64,000 nucleotides of DNA from Papaver somniferum (lineage: Eukaryota > Streptophyta > Magnoliopsida > Ranunculales > Papaveraceae). A program made the translations under genes and the position numbers. Of this stretch, positions 23,260-35,585 are shown piece by piece. Location of the stretch: contig NC_039368.1 of the NCBI RefSeq assembly GCF_003573695.1, forward strand, positions 85,678,389 to 85,742,388. Reading direction: 5' to 3'. The notes beneath the pieces were generated by a model that had not been told where the DNA came from, ran no database searches, and saw only the letters and a list, made by a program, of their open reading frames with translations. How positions within the stretch are numbered: the first letter of the stretch is position 1; each line of letters starts with the position of its first letter.

Positions 23260-24144
23260 TCATAAATCTCTCTCTTTTTCAACGAAAAATAAAATAAAAT
23301 TATAAATACAGTTGAAAAAGCCTAAAAAGAAAATACCCATTATGGGAGCATAAGTTCCATCATCAGAAACATCATATGGTGGATAGGCTGCATGTATACA
23401 TATTAAATACATAAGTAAGGAAAATATGATTTGAACGATTTGTAACATGATAAAATTCATGAACCCATACGTGTAAATAATCTATAAACTTACAGAATGG
23501 TCGAATCGTAATTTGCAGAAAATAGCACGAAAATGGTAAAATCTCAGTAGGAGCTTCTTCTCTTTTTTTTTCTGTGGGTTGCAGGGTGAGGTACCTACTG
23601 GTACATTAGGATGCGATTGGTCATGAACATCCAAAAACGGGATGCCATAAATACAAAAAGCAAGCTCAATACTACAAAAATACATATTCTAACAACCTTT
23701 TGGGCTGCAGAAAAATGTTCTCTACCTATCCTAATACTTGAGAGCGAAACAACTGTTGGAAGCAATGAAAAAAATATTAAATAATCCTGCTTGGAAAAAG
23801 ATAAGACTACAAACAGAAACCATGCTTTCAAACCTTATTTTTCCAAGTAACAATAATAGGATATGTATAGTTATTTCAAAAGAATACAACCAAACGAAGG
23901 GTACCAAACTTGCAACGATGTTACTTTCAGATATCTACGCAAACATCTTTTGACAAATAATAAGGTTTGTTTACATAGCGTAAACATAAGAATGGGTATA
24001 GGTGCCTCAGGATCTCTATACTCATATAGACTATGTAAATTTGGAATGGAGAACATGTTTTGTAACAATCATATGATAAGACGACAACATGGAAACGGCT
24101 GGAAACTAAATAAGTTGAGCTCGTGTAATATGGTTTATCTGTAA
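23260..24144 (-). other. Possible membrane-protein gene remnant, copy B
   Basis: Counterpart of 14222-15002. The frames at 23831-23595 and 23460-23260 are open and hydrophobic: LIFFSLLPTVVSLSSIRIG, FVVLSLLFVFMASRF, then SLLMYLICIHAAYPPYD and GIFFLGFFNCIYNFILFF. A TTTATAG splice acceptor candidate would place YGFMNFIM at the start of the last exon, and CAGTAG/GTACCT is a possible donor after the first. Most differences from copy A keep the hydrophobic pattern, which hints at constraint before or after duplication. No family is recognised. Confidence 0.35.
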
Positions 24145-24467
24145 GATATATGTCAGTAGGTTCGACTCCAAGTCTACAGAGTCTTTAGGTGGAATGGACC
24201 CAGATGGAGTATCTAGAGGACTGAAGGTCGTGTCCATTTATCAGTGTTAGCTGGAAAAAAATTTGGTTTTGCATTGGAAACATGCAGTTTCCCGAGTGAG
24301 TTGTTTGTGGGTGAAAACCATTTCTGTTGATTTCGGTAATTTTGGGTGTGTGGATAAGAAACTAGTCTATACCCTAAACAATATACTGCACGGGAGTACT
24401 TTTGATTCGAGAGATCAATCTGTACAATCCTGGCCTAAACCAAGAAATGGTTGTTCTAGGCTTGCTT

Positions 24468-24781
24468 CGGTCACAAAGTGAAGGAGAAGGGTTGATCTTA
24501 GGGAGGGAAGCGAAGAGAGTGTTGAGACCAGAATCGTTGATTCCGAAGGTGTGGTTGTTTTTGACTTGTATCAGAAAGTAGAACTGGCTAGCAGAATGGA
24601 AAGCTACCAGGTGATTTCTAGATTCGGTCATAAAGTGAAGGAGAAGGGTTAATCTTAGGGAGGGAAGCGAAGAGAGTGTTGAGACCAGAATCGTTGATTC
24701 CGAAGGTGCGGTTGTTTTTGACTTGTAACAGAAAGTAGAACTGGCTAGCAGAATGGAAAGCTACTAGGTGATTTCTAGATA
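24468..24781. repeat. 157-bp tandem duplication, copy B only
   Basis: The block starting CGGTCACAAAGTGAAGGAG at 24468 is repeated from 24625 with few changes. Copy A has it once (near 15407-15560). The event is therefore later than the segmental duplication. Confidence 0.85.
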
Positions 24782-25368
24782 CTGTGTTGTTGTCGACCAA
24801 ACTTGTTGTTTGGTGAAAATATGTGAAGCCTATTTATACAAGTCATATTGAAACGTACTCTGGTCTCGTAGAAAGTGGAAACGATTGAGTGGTGAAGAAT
24901 ATGGTAACGTATAACTGTCAGACGTTATGCTTCCATGATGAAGGAAGTGAATTCGTGTAACTGTAATACATTACGCTTCCATGATGAAGGAAATGAATTG
25001 TTTACACCGTTACTTTTACCACCACTAATTGTCCCACTTCATGACACTTTCTTGTAACGGGCGCATTGCACGCCGCACGCTGTAAACTGCCAGACCAATA
25101 CCCCGATGAGCATCCCACAGTTTGTGACATGTTTGATGTCTCGAGTGTTTTCGTGGAAAACATGTAGCACTTTTCTACGTGCGGAAAGTCAAAGTCAAGG
25201 GACTTACCGCAGGAAAATAACATGTAAAGCTATTAGGCTCGTTTTGGCTGGTCGCCTAAAACTTGCCACAGGTTTGTCAGTTCAGTGGAGAACTTTGATG
25301 GCTGAGATCGTATCTCATGAGGAAGGATGGCCATTGATTATGGCCGCATCTTGTTGTATAGCATAGTG

Positions 25369-25557
25369 GTGCCATTGGCATAGTGGCATGCTAGTGGCAC
25401 GCCAATGGTGTACCCATGGCATAACGGCATTCCAATGGAGTATCCGTGGCATAGCAGCATGCTAGAGGCGTAGCCGTGGCATAGCGGCATGCTTGTAGCC
25501 GTGACATGGCGGCATGCTTGTAGCCGTGACATAGTGGCATGGCGGCATGCTAGTAGT
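25369..25557 (+). repeat. Expanded minisatellite, copy B
   Basis: About six imperfect units built from GGCATGCTAG, GTAGCCGTGGCATAGC and GTAGCCGTGACATGGC. Unit lengths vary around 30 bases. The copy A array is less than half as long. The Athila element sits in its last unit. Confidence 0.8.
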
Positions 25558-26935
25558 TGATTGGTTGTCAACCCGTCAAAAATAATTCACTTCCTTACTC
25601 AACTACAATAATATAGTAAGTGGTAGGAAAGAGTTCGTATCCACAGAGAGGCAATTGTTGTTATGCAATTTTCAGTTTCTAAGGTAACCAAGGGGGATTT
25701 TGTTTTAGCAAATCAAATAAAACAAAGTAAAGCAAAGAAAATAATTGGAATAATCAATAAGGAGAAGATATTGGTCATGGGATAGTATCATTCACAAACA
25801 TGTATTTTCATCAATGACTAGAATTGATAATTTAATCTTTTATTTATTAAAAGTCCTACGATACCTTGATCGCAAGAATATCCCGCTAATTCCCTAATTT
25901 CACCACAACCACATTAAAGATGCGTATGTGAATTCCTCCTAGAAAGCAAACCCTAGAAGTAGTTCTCTCCAAAGCTCCAAGTAGAATAATAATACCAACC
26001 TCTTATTAATGTTTAGGAGATGTCTATATATAGTTCTCACGAAATTAGGTCTTCAAAATCCTTCCGGGCCCGTGTATTATCGAAATCGGGTCCAAAAACG
26101 TGTCAAAAGTGTCCCAAGAATTTGTTAGGTTCGGCTCAAACGTGTATGGAATTTTTCAGCCAAACCTGACAAGTTATTTTTTTTTCCGGATAAGTGTTAG
26201 GTTCGGCTCAAAAGTGATGAGAGGTTGTCAGCCGAACCTAGGTTCGGCTAGCTCTTTTTGGGCCGAACACTCTCCTGTAACTTCTTGTATTTTCATCCAA
26301 AACTTGCTCCAAAGTTCGTCTCACTTCATGGTTTCTCTTATTAGCCGAACACTCTCCTGGATACTTTGTTCAAAACTCATTTGTAGGTTCGGATTAGGTC
26401 ACTGGATCATCTTATAGTCGAACATCTACACTTAAAAACTTCTGAGAACTTGATTTTTATGTTGCACGTTTGGTTGACTCGAGTTGATGCGTTTTGAGCC
26501 GAATCTCTCTTTGTAACTTCAAATCTTCAAATCTTGTTTTGCTCATAACTTCTTCGTCCGATGTCGGAATAACCTCATTCTTTTTGCATAATTGAATTCT
26601 CTTCAAGATGGTGATAAGAAATCCTTAATTTGGACGAGATGAATTTGGCTCTTGGTCTTCCTTCATTGATATACCCCATTTCTTTAGCACTTTTCGTAGC
26701 AATTTCCCCTCCTTTTGCACAACCTTTCCTGCTCCAAATATCGCCTGTGGATTGACCTTTATGTCTTTTTAGCTCCAAAAGAGTGCTTTCTTCCTTCTTT
26801 TACTCCATATGACTCCAAAGTACCTAAATGCTCAAAAACAAACATAAGATACATAGTTTACAAAAAAAGTAGCAAAAAAAGCATAAATATTAAATATAAA
26901 ATTAGGTGTTTTATAACACCTATCAAATTCTACCA
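25558..26935 (-). repeat. 3' LTR of the Athila element
   Basis: Runs TGATTGGTTGTC to CACCTATCA. Compared with the other LTR it differs at about 3% of positions in the first 190 bases. It lacks a block of about 460 bases found at 34789-35248, deleted between two GAAAGCAA repeats. It also has extra GTTCGGCTCAAA-type words near 26130-26210. Confidence 0.9.
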
Positions 26936-28973
26936 CACTTATACTTTGCTAGTACTCGAGCAAATTAAACAAACTAATTATAAAAACATACATACAACTC
27001 CGTCTCGTCGAGCCTACGATCATTTTTAGCATAAATAACAAGCCTTTAAACCCCTAGGTGTCCCTAGTGGACGAGTTATAGTATCGTGAAGGTTTACAAG
27101 AGGTTTGCCTACAAAACCTATTTTTCCAAGTTACTAGTTCTCCGAAATGATAGCATCCAACGCGCTAAGAAGACATAGAAATTCTGCACACTAGCAATAA
27201 GAAGTTAGACACATAAATGAACACAATCTCATCCTTAAATGTTGAGAGAGAAATAACCATCCCTTCTCGAGAGAAAATCGGGTTCGGAGTGATCAAAAGT
27301 CTCGACTCTGCCTCACAAGAAAGGGTTTTATGATATTGCTCTCAATAATAAACAACTCTTTATGGGTCACACATGTGTCCAGGTAGGAATGAAGAGAAAA
27401 TCCTGCGACACCTTGAATGGTAGGAAGGTAAAAACCCTCCGAAGTATTTTGAAAACCCACATCTTTTATCATTTTGAGAACCATTTTTTTTCTAACGATC
27501 TCTTAGAAAGGAAATCAACCACTTAACAAAGGTGGGAATATGCTTACTTACATCGTTATCCGTTCGGCGTGCAGTTAGCACCACTCTGATAGCATCCATA
27601 GAAACGTTTTCGGTCTTCAACTCTTGATGATAACTCTTGAACCTCGTAGAATCTTGACAATGTGATTCTTCCTCTAATTCCTTGTTGCTTGAAACTTCAT
27701 TATGGATATTTCTTCTTCCATTGGCTTTATTGAATAAATACAAAGCCAAAATAAACTAAACAAATCAAAATATAATACAAATGGATTTTTTTTCTTTTTT
27801 TTTTCCTTTTTTTTTCCTTTTTTGAGACAAAAACAAATACAAAATAAAACTAATGATGAACCTAACAAATTTTCTCGTGTCTTTTTTTTTTTTTTTTGAG
27901 ACAAGAGAAAATAAAATACAAAAATAAAAATAAAATAAAAAATGCAAATACAAAGGCCATGGTATAAGTAATTTACCACTCAAATTTTCACAACTTGTAT
28001 GTCTTGATATCATAAACTTCTTGAATTCTCATCTTGATAATCTTCACTCTTGTACAATAGTCTTCAACTTATAATCGGAAATCTGCTCTTTGTCTTGTTG
28101 CTATACTTGGATCCGAAATCTGCTCATTTCTGTACTGTTGCTCGTAAACCTTGAACGTCTTCGACTTTCCTTCAAATTTGTGATGCTCCTCTTGTTGATG
28201 ATGATGGTGTTTCTATGGACTCGTTGGTGTAGAGAGAGATAAAGTAGATGGTGCTAACTGCGAACAAGATTACAAGTGGTATGTAAGTTAGCAATTCGAT
28301 GTCACCATTCATGATTGATAAAAATAGCACTCAAGAGATCAAAATAGTGCTTCAATGGTGGGAAGTTAGGTAGCTCACCATTCTACCCGGAGTTAACGTA
28401 CGGTAACACACACTCTAAAAGCACTTATTTAGACAGGTACAAAGAATTGAAGGTCGGTGCCTCTCATAATGTAACATGGGTAGTCTCCACTATAGCGGAT
28501 AACAAATCTAATACCGAATTCAATCTGCACCTCATTTGCCACTGGGATGGTTAAATCCAACTTTAACTCTCATACAAGTAAGAAACCCGATCATGTTCTC
28601 TGTCATCTCTAAGTTCAGTCACTCTTATGAGATTCTCGATGTAATCTTAGCGACATGTATACTATGTGACTCTAAACTAACTACAAGTTGGAGTTTCTTA
28701 TTCATAAATTTACAAAAAAGTTGAAAAATTGCATGAAAAAGGTACAAAGCAAAAGCTTAATCACTCCCCCACACTTAAACTTTACATTGTCCTCAATGTA
28801 AATCGAATCATCCAAAGTAAGTCAAGGTGGGAAATACAAGGCAATAAAAAAAAACTAAAAACAAGATAAAAATACTTAAAAATAAAAAGATAAAGGTAAA
28901 GATACAAAACCGGTGGGTTGCCTCCCACTTAGCGCTTGGTTTAAATTCGTCAACCCGACTTGCTCCTTGCTTT
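26936..28973 (-). other. 3' non-coding region of the Athila element
   Basis: Lies between the integrase stop and the 3' LTR. The polypurine tract next to the LTR (26936-26950) has decayed to AAGTGTGGTAGAATT on the minus strand. Oligo-T/oligo-A tracts occur at 27785-27900. An envelope-like frame, found in some Athila elements here, is not recognisable. Confidence 0.7.
28784..28799 (-). repeat. Inverted-repeat motif before a second purine tract
   Basis: ACATTGTCCTCAATGT is an inverted repeat (ACATTG/CAATGT). On the minus strand it is followed by AAGTTTAAGTGTGGGGGA, an internal purine tract. The same arrangement occurs at 38195-38210 and, degraded, at 22454-22469 in the other LTR elements of this window. 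Confidence 0.7.
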
Positions 28974-30092
28974 CTATGAATCCTCCAGAGGGAGTGCATT
29001 CACATAATTAACTCCTTCCACCACTTCGGAAGAGAAGTTCTCATCGTATGGTTTCAACCGGTGCCCATTCACTTTAAGTTCCTTGCCTGTAGCTATGCTA
29101 CGAATTTCTACTGCACCATGAGAAAACACATTAGTAACAATAAAAGGTCCAATCCAACGTGACCTTAATTTACCCGGAAATAAATGCAAGCGAGAATTAA
29201 ACAAAAGCACTTTTTGTCCAATGCAAAAAAAAATTCTAGAGATCATCGTATCATGAAATGCCTTTGTTTTCTCCTTGTAAATGCGTGAGCTTTCAAATGC
29301 ATCATTGCGAAGCTCTTCTAGCTCTTGGAGTTGTAACTTCCTTTGCTTTCCAGCCTCATCCATCTCCATATTGCATTGCTTAAATGCCCGAAACGCCTTA
29401 TGTTCAATCTCCACGGGTAAGTGACAAGGTTTACCATACACAAGCCTAAAGGGAGACATCGCAACAAGTGTCTTGTATGCGGTTATATAAGCCCACAAAG
29501 CATCATTAATTCGCATGCTCCAATCTTTCCTTGTTGGATTCACCGTCTTCTCAAGAATGGATTTCACCTCCCGGTTAGAAACCTCGGCTTGTCCATGTTT
29601 TTGGGGATGATAAGGTGTTGCAATCTTGTGCGACACATTGTACTTCTTCAACAAGTTTTGTAAGAACCTGTTTTTGAAGTGTGAACCCCCATAGCTAATT
29701 ATGGCTCTTGGAATTCCAAACCTTCCAAAGATGTTAGCTTGCACAAAATCTGAAACCCCTTTAGAATCATTAGTTGGGGTGGCCTTAGCTTCCACCAATT
29801 TGGAGACATAATCAACATCAAGTAAGATAAAATAATTCCCATGGGAGTTGACAAAAGGACCCATAAAATCAATACCCCATACATCAAAAACTTCAATAAA
29901 TTGAATAAAGGTTTGTGGCATTTGATTTCGAGCACCTAGATTGCCTGTTCTTTGGCACCTATCACATGTTGTACAAAATATATATACATACTTAAACAAG
30001 GTTGGCCAAAAGAAACCACTTTCAAGTACCTTTTGAGCGGTTCTCTCACTCCCAAAATTTCCTCCACAAGCATAGGAGTGACAAAAAGACAA
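28974..30092 (-). pseudogene. Athila integrase, open frame but catalytic Asp lost
   Basis: 372 codons without a stop. The N-terminal H2C2 zinc site is visible ([10 protein letters not shown], then [12 protein letters not shown]). The core shows the first Asp in [15 protein letters not shown] and the Glu in [16 protein letters not shown]. The second Asp of the DDE triad is Tyr: the block reads [11 protein letters not shown] where the family has Asp before GGSHF. The C-terminal part with [12 protein letters not shown] and [12 protein letters not shown] is normal for this lineage. The frame is thus full-length but should be catalytically dead. Confidence 0.9.
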
Positions 30093-30187
30093 GATAGAAT
30101 TAAATTCAGATTCGGGAACGCACCTTCGTAATACTTGGTCACTACCTTGTTTCCATAAATATGGATCATCCCATATATATTGGTATC

Positions 30188-32135
30188 CTAACCTCTTAAG
30201 TTTGTCCCTCTCAGCATACGAGACAAGTTCTTTGGGATTTTTTTAGTCACCAAGTAATTAACAATATCGGCATACCATGGTTCTCCAAAAGCAATTGAGA
30301 ATAGTTGCTCATCTGGGAAACTTTCACGCAATGGGATAACTTCCTTGTCCACAACAAGTCGGCTCAAGTGATCCGCAACGGTGTTCTGAATCCCTTTCTT
30401 GTCCTTGATTTCCATATCAAACTCTTGCAAGAGTAAAATCCATCGTATGAGCCTTGATTTTGCTTCTTTCTTTTTTAGAAAGTATCTAAGTGCTGCATGA
30501 TCAGAAAAACAACAACTTTTGTGCCAATTAGATAAGAGCAAAACTTTTCCAAAGCAAAAACAATAGCTAACAACTCTTTTTCAGTGGTTGTGTAGTTTTG
30601 TTGGGCCTCATTTAACGTTCTAGAAGTATAATAAATAGCATGAGGTATCTTCCCCACACGTTGCCCAAGCACCGCACCAACCGCATAGTCACTTGCATCA
30701 CACATGAGCTCAAAAGGCTTGCTCCAATCCGGTGGTTTAATGATAGGGGCCGAAATTAAAAGTTCTTTCAAATGATTGAATGCCGCCATACACTTTTCAT
30801 CAAAATTAAAAACCACATCTTTTTGCAATAAATTACAAAGTGGTGATGTTATCTTGGAAAAATCCTTGATAAATCTACGATAAAAACCTGCATGACCAAG
30901 AAAAGAACGTATCTCCCTCACCGTAGTGGGAGGGGTTAGAGCACGAATAAGGTCAATCTTATATTTATCAACTTCCAAGCCTTTAGAAGATATTATATGG
31001 CCTAAAACTACGCCATGAGTTACCATGAAATGGCACTTCTCCCAATTCAACACGAGATTTTTTTCAACACATCGTTCAAGGATTAAAGACAAATTGTTCA
31101 AGCAAAGGTCAAATGAATCACCAAAGACACTAAAATCGTCCATGAACACTTCGATTATGTTTTCAACATATTCTGAAAAGATACTTACCATATACCTTTG
31201 AAAGGTAGATGGAGCATTGCACAAGCCAAAAGGCATCCTTCTATAAGCAAAAGTACCAAAAGGACAAGTGAAAGTGGTTTTCTCTTGGTCCTCCGGTGCT
31301 ATCACAATCTGATTGTAACCTGAATAGCCATGAAGGAAGCAATAGTAAGAGTGTCCAGCTAAACGTTCAAGCATTTGATCAATAAAAGGTAATGGAAAGT
31401 GATCCTTCCTAGTGGTAGCATTCAGTTTTCTATCATCAATACAAACCCTCCAACCGGTTTGCACACGAGTTGGGAAAAGTTCGTTCTCATCATTCTCCAC
31501 CACTGTAACACCTGATTTCTTTGGTACCACTTGTACCTGGCTTACCCACTTGCTATCGGATATGGGGAATATAACACCCACGTCCAAAAGCTTGAGTATC
31601 TCCTTTTTCACAACTTCCATCATGAGAGGATTCAAACGACGTTGTGCTTCCTTGTAGGCATTGCATCGTCCTCCAAACGAATCTTATGCATACAAACGGC
31701 AGGGCTTATACCTTTAATATCAGCAATTGTCCATCCAATGGCCGTCTTGTACTTCCTTAACACCCGTAGAAGTTTTTGCTCCTGTAATTCACTAAGCTCG
31801 TTAAAAACAATCACAGGTAACTCTTCATTGTCACCCAAGTACAAGTACGTTAAGTGACTTGGAAAAGGTTTCAATTCTAGTTTTGGAGATTCAACAATTG
31901 ATGGTAAAAGTTTTTCATCACTGCATGGTAAATAAATAAAAGAGATATTATGAGTTTTCGGGCATCCTTGTGGTGAATTAAGATCACCAAGAGCTTCCTT
32001 GACTTCATTACCACACTCTACACCATTATCCATGGATGTAGTTAAAACAGTTTCCAAAGCATCTTCACCATTCAATTCAAACACTTGTTGCCAACGTATC
32101 CATAACATCAATGGAGAAACAAGAGTGGACATCAC
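30188..32135 (-). pseudogene. Athila reverse transcriptase and RNase H, frameshifted
   Basis: Linker frame 32135-31632 leads into the polymerase frame 31635-30475. Motifs in order: VCIDDRKLNATTRKDHFPLP, RMPFGLCNAPSTFQRYM, the FMDDFSVFG active-site box, and LGHIISSKGLEVD. The catalytic Asp of motif A is His (CFLHGYSGYNQI at about 31330). RNase H starts with LMCDASDYAVGAVLGQ and keeps [18 protein letters not shown] frameshift near 30510 moves the end ([19 protein letters not shown], then VADHLSRL) to the frame 30541-30188. Enzyme function is lost both by the substitution and by the shift. Confidence 0.9.
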
Positions 32136-32195
32136 TAGGATATCTCATCGTCTCGAAAATGTTGAAACGTATTGTTTCTCCATCAAACTCCATAG

Positions 32196-33344
32196 TTAGC
32201 ATTCCCTTGTCCACATCAATAATGGTTTTCTCCGTTTCATGAAGGGACGCCCAAGTAGCAATGGAAGAGACGAGTCCGGTGAATCTTCATTCATCTCTAA
32301 CACACAAAAGTCATCTGGAAATACAAGTTGATTAACCTGCACAAGAACATCCTCGACAATACCCATTGTGTAGACATTAGAGCGATCGGCTAATTGCAAC
32401 ACAATTCCAGACTTTTTAAGAGGACCTAACTCAAGTGAATTATACATAGAGGCATGCATAAAATTAACGGATGCACCTAAATCCAACATAGCTTTGTTAA
32501 AAGTAGTGTTACCAATCTTGACGGGAATATCAAAGCTACCCGGATCCTTGCATTTCAGTGGGAGTTTATGTTGCAAGATTGCCGAAGCATTCTCCCTCAC
32601 ACTTAGCACTTCATTGTCCTTGAGCCTTTTCTTGTTGGTACGCAAGTCCTTCAACACTTTTGCATACTTTGGCATTTGCTTTATAGCATCTATGAGCGGT
32701 ATGCTCACATGAATCTTCCTAAGGACGTCCAAAATCTCCTTTTCTAGTTCCTCCATCTTGGACGCTGCAAATCTGCGAGGGAAAGGTAAAGGAGGAACAT
32801 AAGTAGGAATAGGTACCTCGGGTGTTTGGGGAATTTCATCCCTCTTTTCCTCCAAAAACGGCTCCATGGGAGCTTCTTCATTACCCACATCAGGAACTTC
32901 GGGTTGCACAAGTTGTGTACCGCTTCTCAATGTAATAACATTCACACCCTCTTTTGGGTTAATAGGTTGAGAAGGGAGTTTACCACTATTTTGTGCCTTC
33001 AATTTGTTTATCTCACTCGCCATGGTACCCATTTGTGTCTGCAACTCCTTGATAGCACTATTAGTTTCTTGTTGACTTTCTTTGAACATGGTACCAATGC
33101 CTTGCATCATTGTTTGAAGCTTTGCATCGATATCGGAACCTTGACTTTTTTGTTGTTGTTGCGGCAGGAATTGTTGTTGTTGTGGTTCAAATCTACCCGA
33201 ACGGTTGAATATAGGTTGTTGAACTGCACCTTTCTTGTTGGCATAGCTGAAATTTGGATGATCTCTCCATCCCGGATTGTAAGTGTTGGAATAGGGATCA
33301 TACCATCTTTGTTGATTTGGAAAGACCGCACTAGCTTGCTCCAA
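32196..33344 (-). pseudogene. Athila gag C-terminal region and protease
   Basis: The first half is glutamine- and asparagine-rich (PQQQQFLPQQQQKSQG), followed by a coiled-coil-like stretch (QQETNSAIKELQTQMGTMAS) and ITLRSGTQL. The retropepsin-like protease has its active site in MLDLGASVNFM, then QLADRSNVYTMGIVEDVLV and LPLLLGRPFM near the end. The protease is usual in size and looks the least damaged of the domains. It is cut from the upstream gag part by a frameshift near 33350 and from pol by a shift near 32196. Confidence 0.85.
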
Positions 33345-33463
33345 CTCTTACCATATGAAGGTAAAATAACCGCAGCCATCTTTTGCATCATTTGTTCCAT
33401 GTTTTCCATCCTTAGATCACGGTGTGATGATGAATCATTGATTTCATGCACCCGCCTAACCAT

Positions 33464-34248
33464 TCAGTCACCTCTTGTGTAGAATTGTTGCGAGTTTGCA
33501 GCCATGCTTTCAATTAATTCGGTAGCTTGGGCCACCGTCTTGTTCACTAGTGCACCACCACCCGCAGCGTCAAGAAGATACCTATCACTCAACAAATCGC
33601 TATATTGATGGTGAGGACAGCTTGCCACCAACCTCTTATACCGCTCCCAACATTCATACAATGACTCCCCGTTTCTTTGTTGTATTCCACAAATATCCTT
33701 GCGAATTTGAGTGGCTTTCGACGCAAGAAAATATCTCTCTAAGAAGAGCTTCTTCAACCCGTTCCATGTAGTGACACTTCCGGAAGGAAAGTAATATAAC
33801 CACTCCTTAGCATTGTCCGCCAAAGAAAATGGAAAAGCTTTCAACATTGCTCCATCCGCATTAGTCTCTGGTGGAAGCATATCCATGATAACGTTGTGGA
33901 AGTCCATGAGATGCTTGTTTGGATCTTCATTAGTCATTCCATGAAATTTAGGCAACTCTCTAATCAAACCCGGGTTGATCTTGAAGGTTGAATTTGTTTA
34001 TATACACCACCGTTGTGCATCAAGCCTATGGGAAGCCAAGTCCTTGAGTGTACGATTTGCATCACCCATTGCTTTTCTTCAAAAGGTGGTTCTTGTTCAA
34101 CCGGTTCCTTTTGTTCTACAACTTCTTGTTGTAACTCTTCTTCCACTTCTAACTCTTGTTCTTCCGTTGTACCTTGACTTGGTTGGAGTAGTGTGCCTCT
34201 TCGAGTGGCTATTCCGCACCTTGGATAGTTCCAATCTTTAGAAGCCAA
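33464..34248 (-). pseudogene. gag: Athila gag, N-terminal and capsid region
   Basis: Frame 34248-33964 has an acidic, glutamine-rich start (EEQELEVEEELQQEVVEQ). Frame 33967-33464 holds the retrotransposon gag domain: LPKFHGMTNEDPNKHLMDF, FPFSLADNAKEWLYYFPSGS, TWNGLKKLFLERYF and ESLYECWERYKRLVASCPHH. The capsid-like core would package the RNA. The two frames overlap by 4 bases in different phases, and another shift follows near 33463. Confidence 0.88.
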
Positions 34249-34370
34249 GGATTAGGTACCTGAAAACAATTCTCACAAACAAGTCAGAAACAAGACAAGA
34301 AACAAAAAGCAAATATGGAAGTAAAAATTTTTTTTAATAAGAAACTAAAAACTTAATAACAAGCCGCATG

Positions 34371-34390
34371 CCTCCCCGGCAGCGGCGCTA
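34371..34390 (-). other. Primer-binding site of the Athila element
   Basis: On the minus strand, five bases after the 5' LTR end, the sequence is TAGCGCCGCTGCCGGGGAGG. It resembles the TGGCGCCGTTGCCGGGGA type used by many plant Ty3/gypsy elements, with the TGG that pairs with the tRNA CCA end changed to TAG. Confidence 0.65.
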
Positions 34391-34395
34391 AAATT

Positions 34396-35585
34396 TGATC
34401 GGTTGTCAGCCCGTCAAAAATAATTCACTTCCTTACTCAACAACAATAATATAATAAGTGGTAGGAAAGAGTTCGTATCCACAGAGAGGCAATTGTTGTT
34501 ATGCAATTTTCAGTTTCTAAGGTAACCAAGGGGGATTTTGTCTTAGCAAATCAAATAAAACAAAGTAAAGCAAAGCAAATAATTGGAATAATCAATAAGG
34601 AGAACATATTGGTCATGGGATAGTATCATTCACAAACATATATTTTCATCAATGACTATAATTGATAATTTAATCTCTTATTTATTAAAAGTCTTAGGAT
34701 ACCTTGATGGCAAGAATATCCCGCTAATTCCCTAATTTCATCACAACCACATTAAAAGATGCATATGTGAATTCTTCCTAGAAAGCAACCCAAAATATAA
34801 AAGCACAATTAAGTTTAACTCCCTAAAAGCTTTAAGATTTATGAAATAACACTAATCAAAGCAAACAAACGTGTAAAAGCACTAATTCGTTTTAAACCAA
34901 GGTTATGATTCATATGTGACTAGTAGGATGTATCACTACAAGAACTACCCACAATTATGCTACTTAAAATCAGGGACAAACAACTTTTTCGTATTGAAAA
35001 CCCTAATATAGCTCTAGAGATGAAAGAAAATCGAATTGATTCCAGACTCAACCAATCAAACAATCAAATCATATAACAATATAAACCATGAATCATAAAC
35101 AATAAAGTTGAGACGAAACTAATTCATAGAATCAAATAACATGCTTAAGAAATCAATTTTTATCCCATAACCAATTGTATTATTTATTTACTCATAACAA
35201 TGGTGTTCATCATCATCATAATCAATAAAATAAAGAAGATGAAAGCAAAGCAAACCCTAGAAGTAGTTCTCTCCAAAGATCCAAGTAGAATAATAATATC
35301 AACCTCTTCTTAATGTTTAGGAGATATCTATATATAGTTCTCACAAAATTAGGTCTTCAAAATCCTTCCGGGCCCGTGTATTATCAAAAATGGGGTCAAA
35401 ACGCGTCAAAAGTGTCCCAAGAATTTGTCAGGTTCGGATCACAAGTGATGAGAGGTTGTCAGCCGAACCTAGGTTCGGCTAGCTCTTTTTCGGCCGAACA
35501 CTCTCCTGTAACTTCTTGTATTTTCGTCCAAAACTTGCTCCAAAGTTCGGCTTACTTCATGGTTTCTCTTATTAGCCGAACACTC
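34396..35585 (-). repeat. 5' LTR of the Athila element, inner part
   Basis: Starts TGATCGGTTGTCAG. Retains the roughly 460-base block lost from the 3' LTR. Broken at 35585 by the inner element. The last five bases, CACTC, are one copy of that insertion's target duplication. Confidence 0.9.

Larger units (their letters stand above)
22812..25557. repeat. Segmental duplication, copy B, left part
   Basis: Matches 13786 to about 16195 of copy A in order. Differences include a 24-base insertion near 22832, a 157-bp tandem duplication (24468-24781) and an expanded minisatellite. It is interrupted at 25557 by the Athila element and resumes at 43354. Confidence 0.9.

Noticed and set aside
27674..28013. 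Lysine/phenylalanine-rich minus frames near oligo-T/A tracts.
   Set aside because: Low-complexity translation of homopolymer runs in the Athila non-coding region.
32826..33482. A 218-codon plus-strand frame.
   Set aside because: It is the antisense of the Athila gag and protease region, whose minus-strand frames carry recognisable motifs.
28974..34248. A possible endogenous virus rather than a retrotransposon.
   Set aside because: No envelope-like or movement-protein frame is recognisable. LTRs, primer-binding site and Athila-type pol fit a retrotransposon.
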